Translations under genes and position numbers: made by a program
In this document: positions 27,054 to 36,100 of the stretch, in pieces
Numbering within the stretch: position 1 is the first letter of the stretch
Layout of the letters: every line of letters begins with the position of its first letter
Assembly: GCF_003864415.1 (NCBI RefSeq)
Contig: NZ_BFFP01000003.1
Coordinates: forward strand, 1-64,000
Reading direction: 5' to 3'
Length of the DNA: 64,000 nucleotides
Origin: Ligilactobacillus salitolerans
GTDB taxonomy: Bacteria; Bacillota; Bacilli; Lactobacillales; Lactobacillaceae
The notes under the pieces: model-generated
What the model was told of the DNA's origin: nothing
Databases searched by the model: none
The model's input: only the letters and a program-made list of their open reading frames with translations

Positions 27054-27164
27054 GTGATCTGCTTTTTTCTTAAATATTATAGTTGTGGAAAAGGGACATG
27101 GGCAAAGGCTAAGTACAAGAAAATTCCAGTAACAGGTTTGAACTACTGGTGGAATGTTAGCTAA
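27054..27164 (+). pseudogene. Lactococcin-972-like bacteriocin C-terminal remnant
   Basis: The frame ends SCGKGTWAKAKYKKIPVTG followed by LNYWWNVS and a stop. Lactococcin 972 ends with a G-x-WAKA stretch and an aromatic cluster of similar spacing. A stop codon at 27033-27035 and lack of a ribosome site or signal peptide show the N-terminal half is lost or frameshifted. It lies directly before the exporter gene, the usual place for the bacteriocin structural gene. Confidence 0.55.
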
Positions 27165-27185
27165 TAGAATTTGTTAACAAGTGAA

Positions 27186-27216
27186 AGATACACTTTCGCG
27201 TATGTGAAAGTGTATC
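27186..27216 (+). terminator. Terminator/attenuator between bacteriocin remnant and exporter
   Basis: AGATACACTTTC (27186-27197) pairs perfectly with GAAAGTGTATCT (27205-27216). A T-rich tract follows. Confidence 0.8.
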
Positions 27217-27242
27217 TTTCGTGTTTATTTTGATTAAGGGTG

Positions 27243-29363
27243 ATGAGCTTGAAAAAAATTCTGTCAATGTGTGTTTTTTTAGTGGTTATATGTTCTGCTC
27301 TAATTACAGTTAATATTTTTCAAACCAAAGATCTTATTCGGACTAATACGATCGAGAAGACAGATGATTCGTTTAATTTTTATGTAACTGAGAGCCAGAT
27401 TTCAGGCAAAGATGAAATCAAAGAATTTACACGGTTAGCCAATCAGTATCAAGTTAATATTTTTCTTAGCACAACGAATTCTCAAGGAGCTACTGTCAAG
27501 TCCGTTGTCTATCAACGTAGTAGTTTTCCCTATGATAATTTTGGATTGCATTCTAAAAAACTGTTTCCAGGACAAAACAATTACTACGCCAGTTTTCCAA
27601 CGGGTAGTAAATATCAGATAGGGAAAATTCCAGTCTTTTACAGTAAAAACCACGTAATTTTACAGACCCTGGCACGTTACCATCAAAAGAATAACCGAAC
27701 TGCAAATGGGTCATTTACAGTCGTTGGAGCAAAGGCAGCTGATAAAACTAAGATCATTCACCAATTGAGTTTGTTTTTTGGGATTACACCAACCCAGCTG
27801 CAAACGAAAAAATTTGAACAGAGAACAGAAATGTTCAACAAGAATCTTGGGATATTTTTGCTTATCTTGGGAATAGCGGTATTGATTTTTCTTTTGGTTG
27901 TTGTATATCTGCCGGTATCGAAAATGCATACTATCGGGGTAATGAAACTCAACGGCTGGAAAAATGGAGCAATTATCTGGAGTTTCATACGACCTGGCAT
28001 CATTACACTGTTGGGCACGAGCGTGGTGGTAGATCTGATAATTTTGGTTTTATATCGTCATTTCCTACCACATACTCTTCTGCCAATTTTAGTTGGAGGG
28101 CAAGTTGGACTAGCAATTCTATATTTGTTCACAAATCTTGCAGTGTATTTGCTGGTGTATAAAACCACGATCCGTGATTTGTTGAAGAATCACTTTAACT
28201 TTACCCTTGGAACGTGGTTGGCATTTGGGTTAAAAGGTCTTTTGACGCTTATAACAACTATATTGCTTGTCCAGACTTCGTTTGGTATCACTGAAACGAT
28301 CCGGCAGGCACAGCAGGTCAAGGATTGGCAACGTTATGGAGAAGTGTTAACACTCGATAAGGTGATGCTGGCAGATCAAGAACAGGCAACCAAAACCCTA
28401 ACAAAATTATATGCTGATCTTGATCAGAATACGGATACAATGTATGTACGCAGTGTTATCGTTAACCCTGCTAAGGAATTAACAACAAGTACACAGAGAT
28501 CAGAGTTTGCCGCAAGTGAACGTTACCCGATCATGACTGTGAACGAAAATTATATTCAAAATAAAGTGCCGCAACTTTCGTCACTTTTGAAAGTTAAGTC
28601 TAATACTCGCTTATACTTAATTCCTCGCAAATATCAAAATCGCAGTAAAATGTTGCGGTTGGTGCAGAGCTTTCAATATAGCTTACTTAATAGCGAACAG
28701 CAAGCACATACGAGTGTCAAAAAAATGAATGTGAAGCTGGTCTATTATGATGATCGGCAAACCAAAGTGTCAGTCTTTGCTTATGACTTTGACATTAATA
28801 AAAGGCTGCGTGCACCAATCTTTTCAATTGTGACCCCAGCTAACATGACCTTTTTTGACAAAGAAACTTTATCTGATACTAGTGGGGCAAGCCCTTTGAA
28901 AATTCCACCTAGTAAAGCAACAATGCGTGCAGTAAGGCAAGCAATTACTAAAACTAATGCTAGTTATCTGAAGCTGCATTTTGCTACGATGAACTCAATG
29001 CTCTCGGATACACTTTCTGAGAACAATGAAGGCCTGGCGTTGTTTACCCTCATGTTAGTGACCGTCTTTTGCTTAAACCTGCTGGCTTCTGTTTTCTTGT
29101 TAATGTGTATCATCCAGAATAAAGCACGATCCCTCGCAATTAAAAAGATACTGGGAATCAAACTGACCGAGCGGTACAAGTGGGAAGGACTAGTTGCGTT
29201 GGCCCTATATGCAATTCAGTTTTTTGTAGTCTTAGTTTTTGGAAGTTCAAAACTGATACTAATTTTTGCTCTGGTCATGATCATTTTGGATGCGCTGATC
29301 TCAGCAGGCTTTATTTCAATTGTTGAGCGGCGTAATCTTCCGGCGGTTTTGAAAGGAGAATAA
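27243..29363 (+). CDS. Bacteriocin-associated integral membrane protein
   Basis: About 706 residues. It has an N-terminal membrane anchor (about 5-25), an extracellular domain with FYVTESQISGKDEIKEF and VVYQRSSFP, four central helices (about 200-345), a second extracellular region and three C-terminal helices (about 590-695). The family, with an ABC ATPase, accompanies lactococcin-972 bacteriocins and likely exports or confers immunity. The start is uncertain: ATG 27243 lies too near AAGGG, and TTG 27249 (LKKILSMCVF) is spaced better. It is an intact relative of the split permease at 14747-16965. Confidence 0.8.
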   Translation: MSLKKILSMCVFLVVICSALITVNIFQTKDLIRTNTIEKTDDSFNFYVTESQISGKDEIKEFTRLANQYQVNIFLSTTNSQGATVKSVVYQRSSFPYDNFGLHSKKLFPGQNNYYASFPTGSKYQIGKIPVFYSKNHVILQTLARYHQKNNRTANGSFTVVGAKAADKTKIIHQLSLFFGITPTQLQTKKFEQRTEMFNKNLGIFLLILGIAVLIFLLVVVYLPVSKMHTIGVMKLNGWKNGAIIWSFIRPGIITLLGTSVVVDLIILVLYRHFLPHTLLPILVGGQVGLAILYLFTNLAVYLLVYKTTIRDLLKNHFNFTLGTWLAFGLKGLLTLITTILLVQTSFGITETIRQAQQVKDWQRYGEVLTLDKVMLADQEQATKTLTKLYADLDQNTDTMYVRSVIVNPAKELTTSTQRSEFAASERYPIMTVNENYIQNKVPQLSSLLKVKSNTRLYLIPRKYQNRSKMLRLVQSFQYSLLNSEQQAHTSVKKMNVKLVYYDDRQTKVSVFAYDFDINKRLRAPIFSIVTPANMTFFDKETLSDTSGASPLKIPPSKATMRAVRQAITKTNASYLKLHFATMNSMLSDTLSENNEGLALFTLMLVTVFCLNLLASVFLLMCIIQNKARSLAIKKILGIKLTERYKWEGLVALALYAIQFFVVLVFGSSKLILIFALVMIILDALISAGFISIVERRNLPAVLKGE

Positions 29364-29364
29364 G

Positions 29365-30008
29365 ATGATTGAGTTAGAGAATGTCATAAAAAAGTACAAT
29401 ACAAAGACAGTGTTGGATAATTTTTCTCTTTCATTGAGGATGGGGAAATGATCGCTATCACGGGGCCTAGCGGATCAGGCAAGAGCACGATCCTAAATAT
29501 CTTGGGGTTAATAGAATCATTCAATACTGGGACCTATAAGCTATTTGATCAAGTGAATATTAAACCGAATAGCAAGACCGCACAAGCAATTATTAGGGAA
29601 GATATCAGTTACCTATTTCAAAATTTTGCGCTAATTGAAGATGAAACAGTTGAGTATAACTTAATGCTTGGAATTCGATATTTACGGTGCGGAAAATCAG
29701 AAAAATTAACGATTATTAATGATGCACTTAATAAGGTCGGTTTGCAAGGATACGCAAAAAGTAAAATCTTTGAATTGTCTGGTGGTCAGCAACAACGAGT
29801 GGCAATGGCACGGGCACTTATTAAGCCCAGTAAACTGATCCTGGCAGATGAACCTACTGGATCTTTAGATCAGAAAAATTGTGATGAAATAATGCAGTTG
29901 CTGAAAGAAATGAATAAGCAGGGCAAAACGATTATTGTCGTTACACACGACGACGAAGTTGCCAAACAGTGTCAACGAATTGTTCATCTTGCTGCGATAG
30001 AGGAATAA
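29365..30008 (+). pseudogene. Frameshifted ABC ATPase, lactococcin-972-type
   Basis: It begins at ATG 29365 right after the permease stop, MIELENVIKKYNTKTVLDNFSLS, then reads LRMGK and stops. Adding one base near 29430 restores S-IEDGEMIAITGPSGSGKST and the rest of a normal ATPase: Walker A, LSGGQQQRVAMARAL, LILADEPTGSLD. An internal ATG at 29448 with GAGG upstream could give a 186-residue product lacking the first strands. A single-base deletion or sequencing error are the options. Confidence 0.8.
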
Positions 30009-30059
30009 TCAGGTTGTTACACAAGAATGCTTGGAAATAAAAGTATTCTCTAGCTGAAC

Positions 30060-30545
30060 TTTTTCTAAATTTCAGAGAACTGAGAAATAGATTTAAAGGC
30101 AATTTTCGATAATAAAATGGCACCCAGGATTTTTCACCAAACAGTAACGCTAGATTTAGTTGAGGCAAACGATTATTTTCCTTATTATGCCCACGTTTAA
30201 CTTGTGTGAGCGACTCAGAATAACTTGAAATACTCGTTGTATCAAACGCCCAGTATTCATTTTCACTCCGTCACTTGGCTTGCAGTTTAAAGAAAGCAAT
30301 AAGCTGCTCTTCGGTGATTTCTTGAAAGAGCTCACTGATACGATGGGAAGAAATCGTTTGACCATAAGGATGCTGATGCAATTTAGACCAATGGTCAAAC
30401 CGACTTAAGGTGCCATTGTCTGATGGGACTAGGAAATAAGCCAGTAACAGCACTTGTCGATAATTATCAGAAAAAACACGCTTTAAATCGTCAGTCAGTC
30501 CCGTTTGGCGTCCAATTTGATCCAACAAGTAAGTTGTCGTTACAC
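30060..30545 (-). pseudogene. Transposase remnant, IS1634-like
   Basis: Minus-strand fragments read IGRQTGLTDDLKRVFSDNYRQVLLLAYFL, then FFKLQAK and a stop, then EYWAFDTTSISSYSESL, RGHNKENNRLPQLNLALLF and GLP-like FYYRKLP. The DTTSISSYS and KENNRLPQ blocks are typical of IS1634-type DDE transposases. It has an internal stop, and both ends of the gene are missing. Confidence 0.7.
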
Positions 30546-30611
30546 TTCTGGGAATCTAGGTAACATGCAGACCGTAAACACCTAAAAACATGTAGAAAGG
30601 TAAGATCTTTC

Positions 30612-30773
30612 ATGACTAAATACTTGGTGCTTCTTCTCCTGATTGCATTTGTAATGGTATACATCGGCGTTCAGAAGCAGAATAAAATCATCTTATGGTT
30701 ATCAGTTGCCGTCTTTGTATTGTTAATTCTATTTATCGCTTGGATGATATTTTTGCTTATACCATCGATGTGA
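30612..30773 (+). CDS. 53-residue two-helix membrane peptide
   Basis: ATG 30612 opens a frame of 53 codons: MTKYLVLLLLIAFVMVYIGV, a short basic QKQNK turn, and a second hydrophobic helix to the C-terminus. AAAGG lies about 12 nt upstream, a somewhat long spacing. It lies 78 nt before the ABC ATPase gene. Small membrane proteins beside ABC exporters can be immunity peptides or leaders, but I recognise no family. Confidence 0.45.
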   Translation: MTKYLVLLLLIAFVMVYIGVQKQNKIILWLSVAVFVLLILFIAWMIFLLIPSM

Positions 30774-30851
30774 GCGCATACGGATGGAGAACGTATTTAT
30801 TTTTAATTCTAAAAATAATAATATGAAGATAATACTTCAGGGGGGCAGATT

Positions 30852-31466
30852 ATGATTACTGCAAATGAAGTGCGAATTTCCACACGTAGTGAACTACTAC
30901 ATAATTTTTCGTTTGACTTTCGAGATGGCAACATATATTTGATTACGGCGGAAAATGGATCAGGTAAGACCACCCTTCTAAGAACAATGGTAGGGTTAAT
31001 CCATGTGAAAAAGGGGACTTTCTTAATTGATGGAGCCAAATTTAAGGATAAAAAGTTGCAAACATTTTACTGGGAATCCAGCGACTGGTTCAACGACCAA
31101 TTAACCGGTGCCGATTATCTCAAATTTGTTTACAAGCAATGGCACTCGAAACAAAACGTAGCGAAAGTAATTCAATTTTGGGGTATGGGTGACTATGTAA
31201 ATTTACCAATAAAAAAATATTCATTGGGCATGAAACAGAGATTAATCATTGCCTTGTATGAGACAAGCGACGCCAAAAATCTGCTTATGGATGAAATTAG
31301 TAATGGCTTAGACTCAGATGGTAGAGAGCTTTTATATTCCAGACTAAGAATATTGGCTGACAATGGGAAATGTATAATTATTACATCGCACTACCGAGAT
31401 GAAATCGCTGATTATATTGATTGTCAATTAGCCTTTGACTCCGGTACTCTCGTAGAGGTGAAGTGA
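30852..31466 (+). CDS. ABC transporter ATPase
   Basis: A 204-residue ABC ATPase with Walker A AENGSGKTTLLRTM (near residue 35), signature YSLGMKQRLIIALYE and Walker B NLLMDEISNGLD. The signature SLGMKQR is the type found in ABC-2 exporters (antibiotic or bacteriocin immunity). The D/E-rich H-loop region reads IIITSHYRDEI. Its stop overlaps the start of the permease gene (TGATG), so the two are translationally coupled. The base composition is AT-rich compared with the lac genes. Substrate unknown. Confidence 0.85.
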   Translation: MITANEVRISTRSELLHNFSFDFRDGNIYLITAENGSGKTTLLRTMVGLIHVKKGTFLIDGAKFKDKKLQTFYWESSDWFNDQLTGADYLKFVYKQWHSKQNVAKVIQFWGMGDYVNLPIKKYSLGMKQRLIIALYETSDAKNLLMDEISNGLDSDGRELLYSRLRILADNGKCIIITSHYRDEIADYIDCQLAFDSGTLVEVK

Positions 31467-32617
31467 TGGCATACTTAATTTTTTTCGCAAAACGCGCACT
31501 TAAAAATTCGCTAACTCTTGTCACAGTTGGCGTAACGCTCATCTTAATAATGATTATGTTGGCAATGAATATTAAAACATATAAATCAGTTTCCTTGAAT
31601 GCGAATGCTCAACAAAACCTGGACGCATCTTATCTACTAAAAAAGCTGGCTACTCAGGATTTATCAAAATATGAGAAAGGAACAGATCGATATGAAGCTG
31701 CAGTGGCAAACTATTCAGATGCTAATAAGGGAATCAATGAGAACTCAAAATTGATTGATGATTTAAAAGACGGCAATTATATTCAGGCGTATAAAATTGC
31801 ATTGAGACAGAATAACTCTGCTCTTAAGATCTCACTTAAAGACAAAAGTTCTACACCAGAACTTCTGACTGCTTTAAAGCGTGAAAATTTACGTCTAAAA
31901 GAATTAGAAAAGGGGAGATTTAAGGAGCAATCCGAAGACTATCCCGTAGATGCACTTGGTTTTCTGACAAATTGTTTAAGGTATGTTCTACCAGTATTAT
32001 TTACAGTAATAATAGTTTTTGTTTTATCGCAAACGATGGCTGAAAGGTTTTCTAATAAATTAAGCATTGGAGACTTGTTTCCCTTTCAGCACAGTTCAAT
32101 AAGTATCTCTGATACATCGGCGGGAATTGTTATTTCAATTGGAATCGTTATTTTTATATCTGTTTTCATATTCATTATCTCCGGGATGATTTCTGGATTT
32201 GGTCATTGGAATTATCCCATGTTCACTTACGTTTCACCTACATCAAAAATGAGGTTTATCTCAACAGGAACCGTACTTTTAAGGACAGTTCCGCTTAGTT
32301 TATTATTTTTGATATTTACGGTTGTTGTTTGTAATTTCATATCAGTATTGACTAAGAACAAGTTAGTTAGTCTCTTTGCCTCGATAGTAGTATTAGTTGC
32401 TTTACCACTCACGACATGGTTGGTTATTCCAATGCAGTCTATTGCTCACTATCTTCCTACGACTTATCTATTTAGTGAGCTTACTGTTACCGGTGAACTT
32501 GCAAAAACATTTGATAATTACAATATAACAGCAAATTTGGGCTTGATTGTCGTTATATGCTCTATTCTTCTGATTCTGGCAGGTACGTGGATCGTGGAAC
32601 GGTCCGAGAATAAATGA
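31466..32617 (+). CDS. ABC-2-type transporter permease
   Basis: About 383 residues. There is one membrane anchor near residues 10-32, a charged extracellular region of about 130 residues (with KKLATQDLSKYEKGTDRYEAAVANY), then five or six helices in the C-terminal half, the usual ABC-2 export layout. It starts at ATG 31466 overlapping the ATPase stop. No family-level specificity can be read. It is followed by a strong terminator. Confidence 0.8.
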   Translation: MAYLIFFAKRALKNSLTLVTVGVTLILIMIMLAMNIKTYKSVSLNANAQQNLDASYLLKKLATQDLSKYEKGTDRYEAAVANYSDANKGINENSKLIDDLKDGNYIQAYKIALRQNNSALKISLKDKSSTPELLTALKRENLRLKELEKGRFKEQSEDYPVDALGFLTNCLRYVLPVLFTVIIVFVLSQTMAERFSNKLSIGDLFPFQHSSISISDTSAGIVISIGIVIFISVFIFIISGMISGFGHWNYPMFTYVSPTSKMRFISTGTVLLRTVPLSLLFLIFTVVVCNFISVLTKNKLVSLFASIVVLVALPLTTWLVIPMQSIAHYLPTTYLFSELTVTGELAKTFDNYNITANLGLIVVICSILLILAGTWIVERSENK

Positions 32618-32649
32618 TTTTACTAGAGTTTACAAGTTAAATAATGCAG

Positions 32650-32678
32650 AAAATCCCCGGCATGCCGGGGATTTTTCA
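32650..32678 (+). terminator. Terminator after the ABC-2 pair
   Basis: AAATCCCCGGC pairs with GCCGGGGATTT around a 2-nt centre, then TTTC. Confidence 0.88.
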
Positions 32679-32724
32679 TATAAAAACTACCAAGCCTAGT
32701 AGTTTTTGTTGCTTTTAATCTTTA

Positions 32725-32945
32725 GAAGAAAAAGTGTCAAAGAATGAGCTGGTAGATCTCATCGGGACCACTGGCTCCTTGCAGCTGCTTGATGAATTCA
32801 GGGTAAATCAGGAACTTGGCAGCGGTGGATAGATATTCAAGATGGCTGGATCGAACCTATAGACCAAGAAAAGCTCTTCCTTGCTGCAGTATATAAATAA
32901 TGCAGTGGCTGTGCCAAAAAAATAACTTGTAAGTTTGCCGGAGAT
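32725..32945. repeat. Degenerate direct repeat, right copy
   Basis: The partner of 26535-26790, in the same orientation and 6.2 kb away. The rest of 32946-33105 shows no gene and is where an attachment site of the integrase element would be expected. Confidence 0.6.
32737..32870 (-). pseudogene. C-terminal remnant of a PTS EIIA-like protein (copy 2)
   Basis: The minus strand encodes HLEYLSTAAKFLIYPEF and IKQLQGASGPDEIYQLI before a stop at 32737, clearly paralogous to copy 1 at 26554-26690. Upstream sequence is degraded. Confidence 0.5.
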
Positions 32946-33105
32946 ATAAGCTAAAAATGTTTGGATTTTTTTTACAAAAGTAATACCATAAAGTTTGTCG
33001 CTGTGATATTTCCCGGGAACAATGGCGCATCTCGCACCCGTCCCGTGGTATCAATGTTTCTAGCACCACCGATTTTACTGTGGCACAGTTTTGACCCTTT
33101 TCAAA

Positions 33106-34251
33106 TTATTTTGGCTCATCGGGCACCTCCTTGGAGAATATCCCGTTGAGCTTTTTTGCGACTTCAAAGTTACTGTTGGGGTAAAGATGACCGTAAGTGC
33201 CGAGCGTCGTTTCGATGTCCTCATGTCCCAGACGTTCTTTAATCTGGAGCGGGTTTTCACCGAGACTGATCAACAGCGACACATGCGAGTGGCGGAGGCC
33301 ATGCACGGTAATCCGCTGAACTTTGGCGAGTGTACTGTACGCGTCCACAATATCCAAAAATTGCCCGTCAGAGCACGGAATCCCATCACGTGAGAATACC
33401 CACTCGGACGTCACCATCGCCGCTTGTGCGACCTGCCACGCATCTAAGCACGCAATGGTATCATCATCAAGCGCCACGGTACGGCGACTGGCGGCAGTCT
33501 TTGGCGCTGGAGTTTCAAACCAGTTGCGGTTGTGATAGTCCATGGTCTTATTGATGTTCACCGTCTTAGCTTCAAGATCAACGTCTGTCCACTTTAACGC
33601 CCGTGCTTCACCGCTACGCAAGCCAGACATGAACATGAACCACAACATCGTGTAATCAAAGCGGCCAGTGTACGTGTTGGTGTTCGTCTTGGCGAGTACC
33701 TTTTGGAAGTCGGCTTGCGTCCAGAAATTGATCTTCGCTTTCTTCTTTTTGATGAGGCCAACGACCCGTACTGGATTCTCGTTGATGATACCAAGCACCT
33801 TAGCACGTTCAAGCACTTGGCCTAACATAATGTTGATGGTACGCGCATAGGATTGCTTACAGTCTTTGAGTACGCTGACTTGCCAATGTTGCACATCAAT
33901 CGGCCGAATTTGGTCAATGATGATGTCGTTGAACCTAGTCAGATACTCACTGTTCATCAATACTAGCCGCTGACGGTAGGTGCGTGGCTTTACTTGGGTT
34001 TTGTACCAAGGCTTGAACACGTCTTCCATAAAGTCGCCAAACTTAGTCTGCTTGATGTCCTCATCATCGGCGATCCCCGCCGCCAACATTGCAACTCTTG
34101 CTTTTTTCGCCTCCGTTTTCGTTTTGAAGCCGCTGGCACGTTTTTGAATTCGTTTGCCAGTTCGTTTGCCAGTTCGTTTGTCAGTTCCTAAGCTTACGCG
34201 GAAGCTAAAAGTGCCGTCCGCCTGTTTGGTAATATGGTCTTTCGTAGTCAA
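33106..34251 (-). CDS. int: Tyrosine-recombinase integrase
   Basis: A 381-residue phage/ICE-type integrase. It has an N-terminal Arm-binding region (FRVSLGTDKRTGKRTGKRIQKR), a SAM-like core-binding domain, and a catalytic domain with MSGLRSGEARAL (first Arg), HGLRHSHVSLL (H-x-x-R) and LGHEDIETTLGTYGHL (His and the nucleophilic Tyr). All catalytic residues are visible, so it looks functional. Its start overlaps the stop of the DUF3173 gene (ATGA). A repeated TGKRTGKRIQKR stretch near the N-terminus comes from a short direct repeat in the DNA (34150-34185). Confidence 0.92.
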   Translation of the reverse strand: MTTKDHITKQADGTFSFRVSLGTDKRTGKRTGKRIQKRASGFKTKTEAKKARVAMLAAGIADDEDIKQTKFGDFMEDVFKPWYKTQVKPRTYRQRLVLMNSEYLTRFNDIIIDQIRPIDVQHWQVSVLKDCKQSYARTINIMLGQVLERAKVLGIINENPVRVVGLIKKKKAKINFWTQADFQKVLAKTNTNTYTGRFDYTMLWFMFMSGLRSGEARALKWTDVDLEAKTVNINKTMDYHNRNWFETPAPKTAASRRTVALDDDTIACLDAWQVAQAAMVTSEWVFSRDGIPCSDGQFLDIVDAYSTLAKVQRITVHGLRHSHVSLLISLGENPLQIKERLGHEDIETTLGTYGHLYPNSNFEVAKKLNGIFSKEVPDEPK

Positions 34252-34511
34252 GATAGTTCCTCCTTAACTGCGGAAAGGCCACTTGGTGCACCCTCAAGTT
34301 GGCTTAGTTTCAAGCCTAATACTGCGTCTACTGCTTCCACTGGAACACGGTCTACGCCTTTCTTACCGTACCATCCAAGGCCACGTTTGAGCAACAACTC
34401 TTTTGCCATTTTGATGATACGGCTTGCTTGCGATTGACTGTACCCCAGCTTGATAAGGTCAGCTCTAGTCATCGTCAGGAAGACTGGCTGTTCTGGTACG
34501 TTAATATTCAA
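34248..34511 (-). CDS. DUF3173 protein, likely excisionase/directionality factor
   Basis: An 87-residue small basic protein with MTRADLIKLGYSQSQASRIIKMAKELLLKRGLGWYGKKGVDRVPVEAVDAVLG, the DUF3173 pattern commonly encoded just upstream of integrases in Gram-positive integrative elements. The N-terminal part resembles a helix-turn-helix. It overlaps int by 4 nt. A role in excision is inferred from family context; it has no direct activity motif. Confidence 0.8.
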   Translation of the reverse strand: MNINVPEQPVFLTMTRADLIKLGYSQSQASRIIKMAKELLLKRGLGWYGKKGVDRVPVEAVDAVLGLKLSQLEGAPSGLSAVKEELS

Positions 34512-34588
34512 TCAAATCACTTCCTAAAGTTTGGTGGGAGTGAGATAATCAAACCAGATAGAACCCATATTTTATCTGTGAAGGGTGA

Positions 34589-35869
34589 CTACTTGCTTTG
34601 GTCAGCGTAGTCGCTCTTTTTTGATTTCTCACGTTGCTTTGAATCGGTCATAACACCGTTGCGTTGGTGCTGAAAATGGTGGATCACGTCCCAGTGGCGT
34701 TGCGTCAACTTACCACTGTCGATGATGGCTTTGAGTTCGTTTGTGTTATTGTACTGGTCAATCAACTGCAACATCTTGAGTGAGGGTGCGACTTGCTTTC
34801 TCAACCACCGCGTAATATGGTCATAGTTTAACGGTTCTGGATTAGTGGAAAGTCGCAGCTTATCCCGATTGTTACCGATGAACGCCGCCCAACGAGGATC
34901 TAACACCCACTCACTTCTGGGTTTATGACTTGGCGTCAAGAAACGCAGATACTGATTGATGATGCCGAACACGACTTGTTCGGGATCGCGCGTCGCCAAT
35001 AGATGTTCAACCGCTGTGGCGGCACGTTCGCGGCGTAGCCGCACTTCAAAGCGAGTACGGATCGGTTGATCTTCAATGGCGATTTCTGGGTGTTTCTGAT
35101 GTTGCTCAAATGCCTTGTCGTAGATACAGAAATTGACTTCGCTTTGTGGCGAACCAAGGTACAAGGTGCGCCCAGAGGCGTGCCACTGTTTGGTGCGGTT
35201 GTCCCTGAACCCGCGAAAGCGTGAGCTGAATTCATCATGATCGCACTTCTCAATTAGTGTTGGCACATCTAGTAATCCGTTGCGGTCGTTGATGGCTAAA
35301 TCAAGTCGGGTGAAGTGGCAATCCAGTTTGAGACAAGTTTCGAGAAAATCGTACCAAGTTCGATGTTGCGATTGCAGATACGATTCGACGTAGCGACAAC
35401 CTTGACCTTTCAGCTCAATCATTGTGCCACTGTCGTCTTTCGGGTTGTAATCTTCGGCATCCACATCTTGGTAAGGTGATAACATCATCTTGATCTCACC
35501 GCATGTTAAGGTTGCTGAATAGCCGTAGTGAGCGCCGTCGTGGAGATTGAAATGGATCGGGCTGATTTGGAACAGTTCGTTAATCAACTCTTCGTAGTCG
35601 TGCGTCTTGAAGGTGACGCTGAGATAGTCGATACAGACGTCCAGATTATTCTGACCGGTCAACGCACGCAACGCCAACGTCAGGTCTAATCGGGCTTTAT
35701 CGTTGAGCGGCTTCTTGCGACCCAGCAGTTGATTCAGGTGTGACCGGCTGTAATTAGCCATGTCTGCGAGCTGACCTTGAGTAATATTGTTATCGCGCAT
35801 TTCGTCGTGGACTTGATCAAGCCAATCTTTGTTGGTCATGCCGCCAATTAAGTTTAAGTCTTTGAGCAT
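34589..35869 (-). CDS. MobT-type relaxase / Rep_trans replication initiation factor
   Basis: A 426-residue protein. An N-terminal helix-turn-helix (ITQGQLADMANYSRSHLNQLLGRKKPL, about residues 34-60) is followed by a Rep_trans-type nicking domain: CIDYLSVTF, MIELKGQGCRYVESYL, DCHFTRLDLAIND and VNFCIYDKAFEQH. Such MobT proteins nick oriT of Tn916-like ICEs and mobilizable elements. AAGGAG lies just before the ATG at 35869. Its base composition is GC-richer than the flanks. The GC-rich hairpin region directly upstream (35970-36100) is the probable target. Confidence 0.85.
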   Translation of the reverse strand: MLKDLNLIGGMTNKDWLDQVHDEMRDNNITQGQLADMANYSRSHLNQLLGRKKPLNDKARLDLTLALRALTGQNNLDVCIDYLSVTFKTHDYEELINELFQISPIHFNLHDGAHYGYSATLTCGEIKMMLSPYQDVDAEDYNPKDDSGTMIELKGQGCRYVESYLQSQHRTWYDFLETCLKLDCHFTRLDLAINDRNGLLDVPTLIEKCDHDEFSSRFRGFRDNRTKQWHASGRTLYLGSPQSEVNFCIYDKAFEQHQKHPEIAIEDQPIRTRFEVRLRRERAATAVEHLLATRDPEQVVFGIINQYLRFLTPSHKPRSEWVLDPRWAAFIGNNRDKLRLSTNPEPLNYDHITRWLRKQVAPSLKMLQLIDQYNNTNELKAIIDSGKLTQRHWDVIHHFQHQRNGVMTDSKQREKSKKSDYADQSK

Positions 35870-35969
35870 GTTAGCTCCTTTCCAAGCGTCCTAACAGCAA
35901 TTCGGCGTTTTACCTATACGGTAAGGCCGTGCCACAGGCGCTTTATGCCTACCGTCGGATTTCTTGTTA

Positions 35970-36100
35970 CTTGTATTTGCCCCCCTATTAGATACTGGGG
36001 GCTTGAGGCGGCCGGCTAACGCCGACCGCCGCCGCTCGCGCTAGCGGCTTTCGCGCTGCACGCCGCGCACGGCGGCGATGCGTTGCAATACCCTTCCGGA
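35970..36100. other. Putative oriT of the mobilizable element
   Basis: CCCCCC (35980-35985) and GGGGG (35997-36001) form a hairpin around TATTAGATACT. A very GC-rich block (36005-36085) with further GCCG/CGGC inverted arms follows. C-rich hairpins of this kind occur at nick regions of MobT relaxases. Positions 36100-36368 show no gene. Confidence 0.55.

Noticed and set aside
32960-33105. tRNA gene as integration target
   Set aside because: No T-loop GGTTCGA-type arm or cloverleaf could be found near the integrase end.
34936-35253. 105-codon minus-strand frame inside the MobT gene
   Set aside because: Out-of-frame shadow of MobT; only MobT has domain motifs and a ribosome site.
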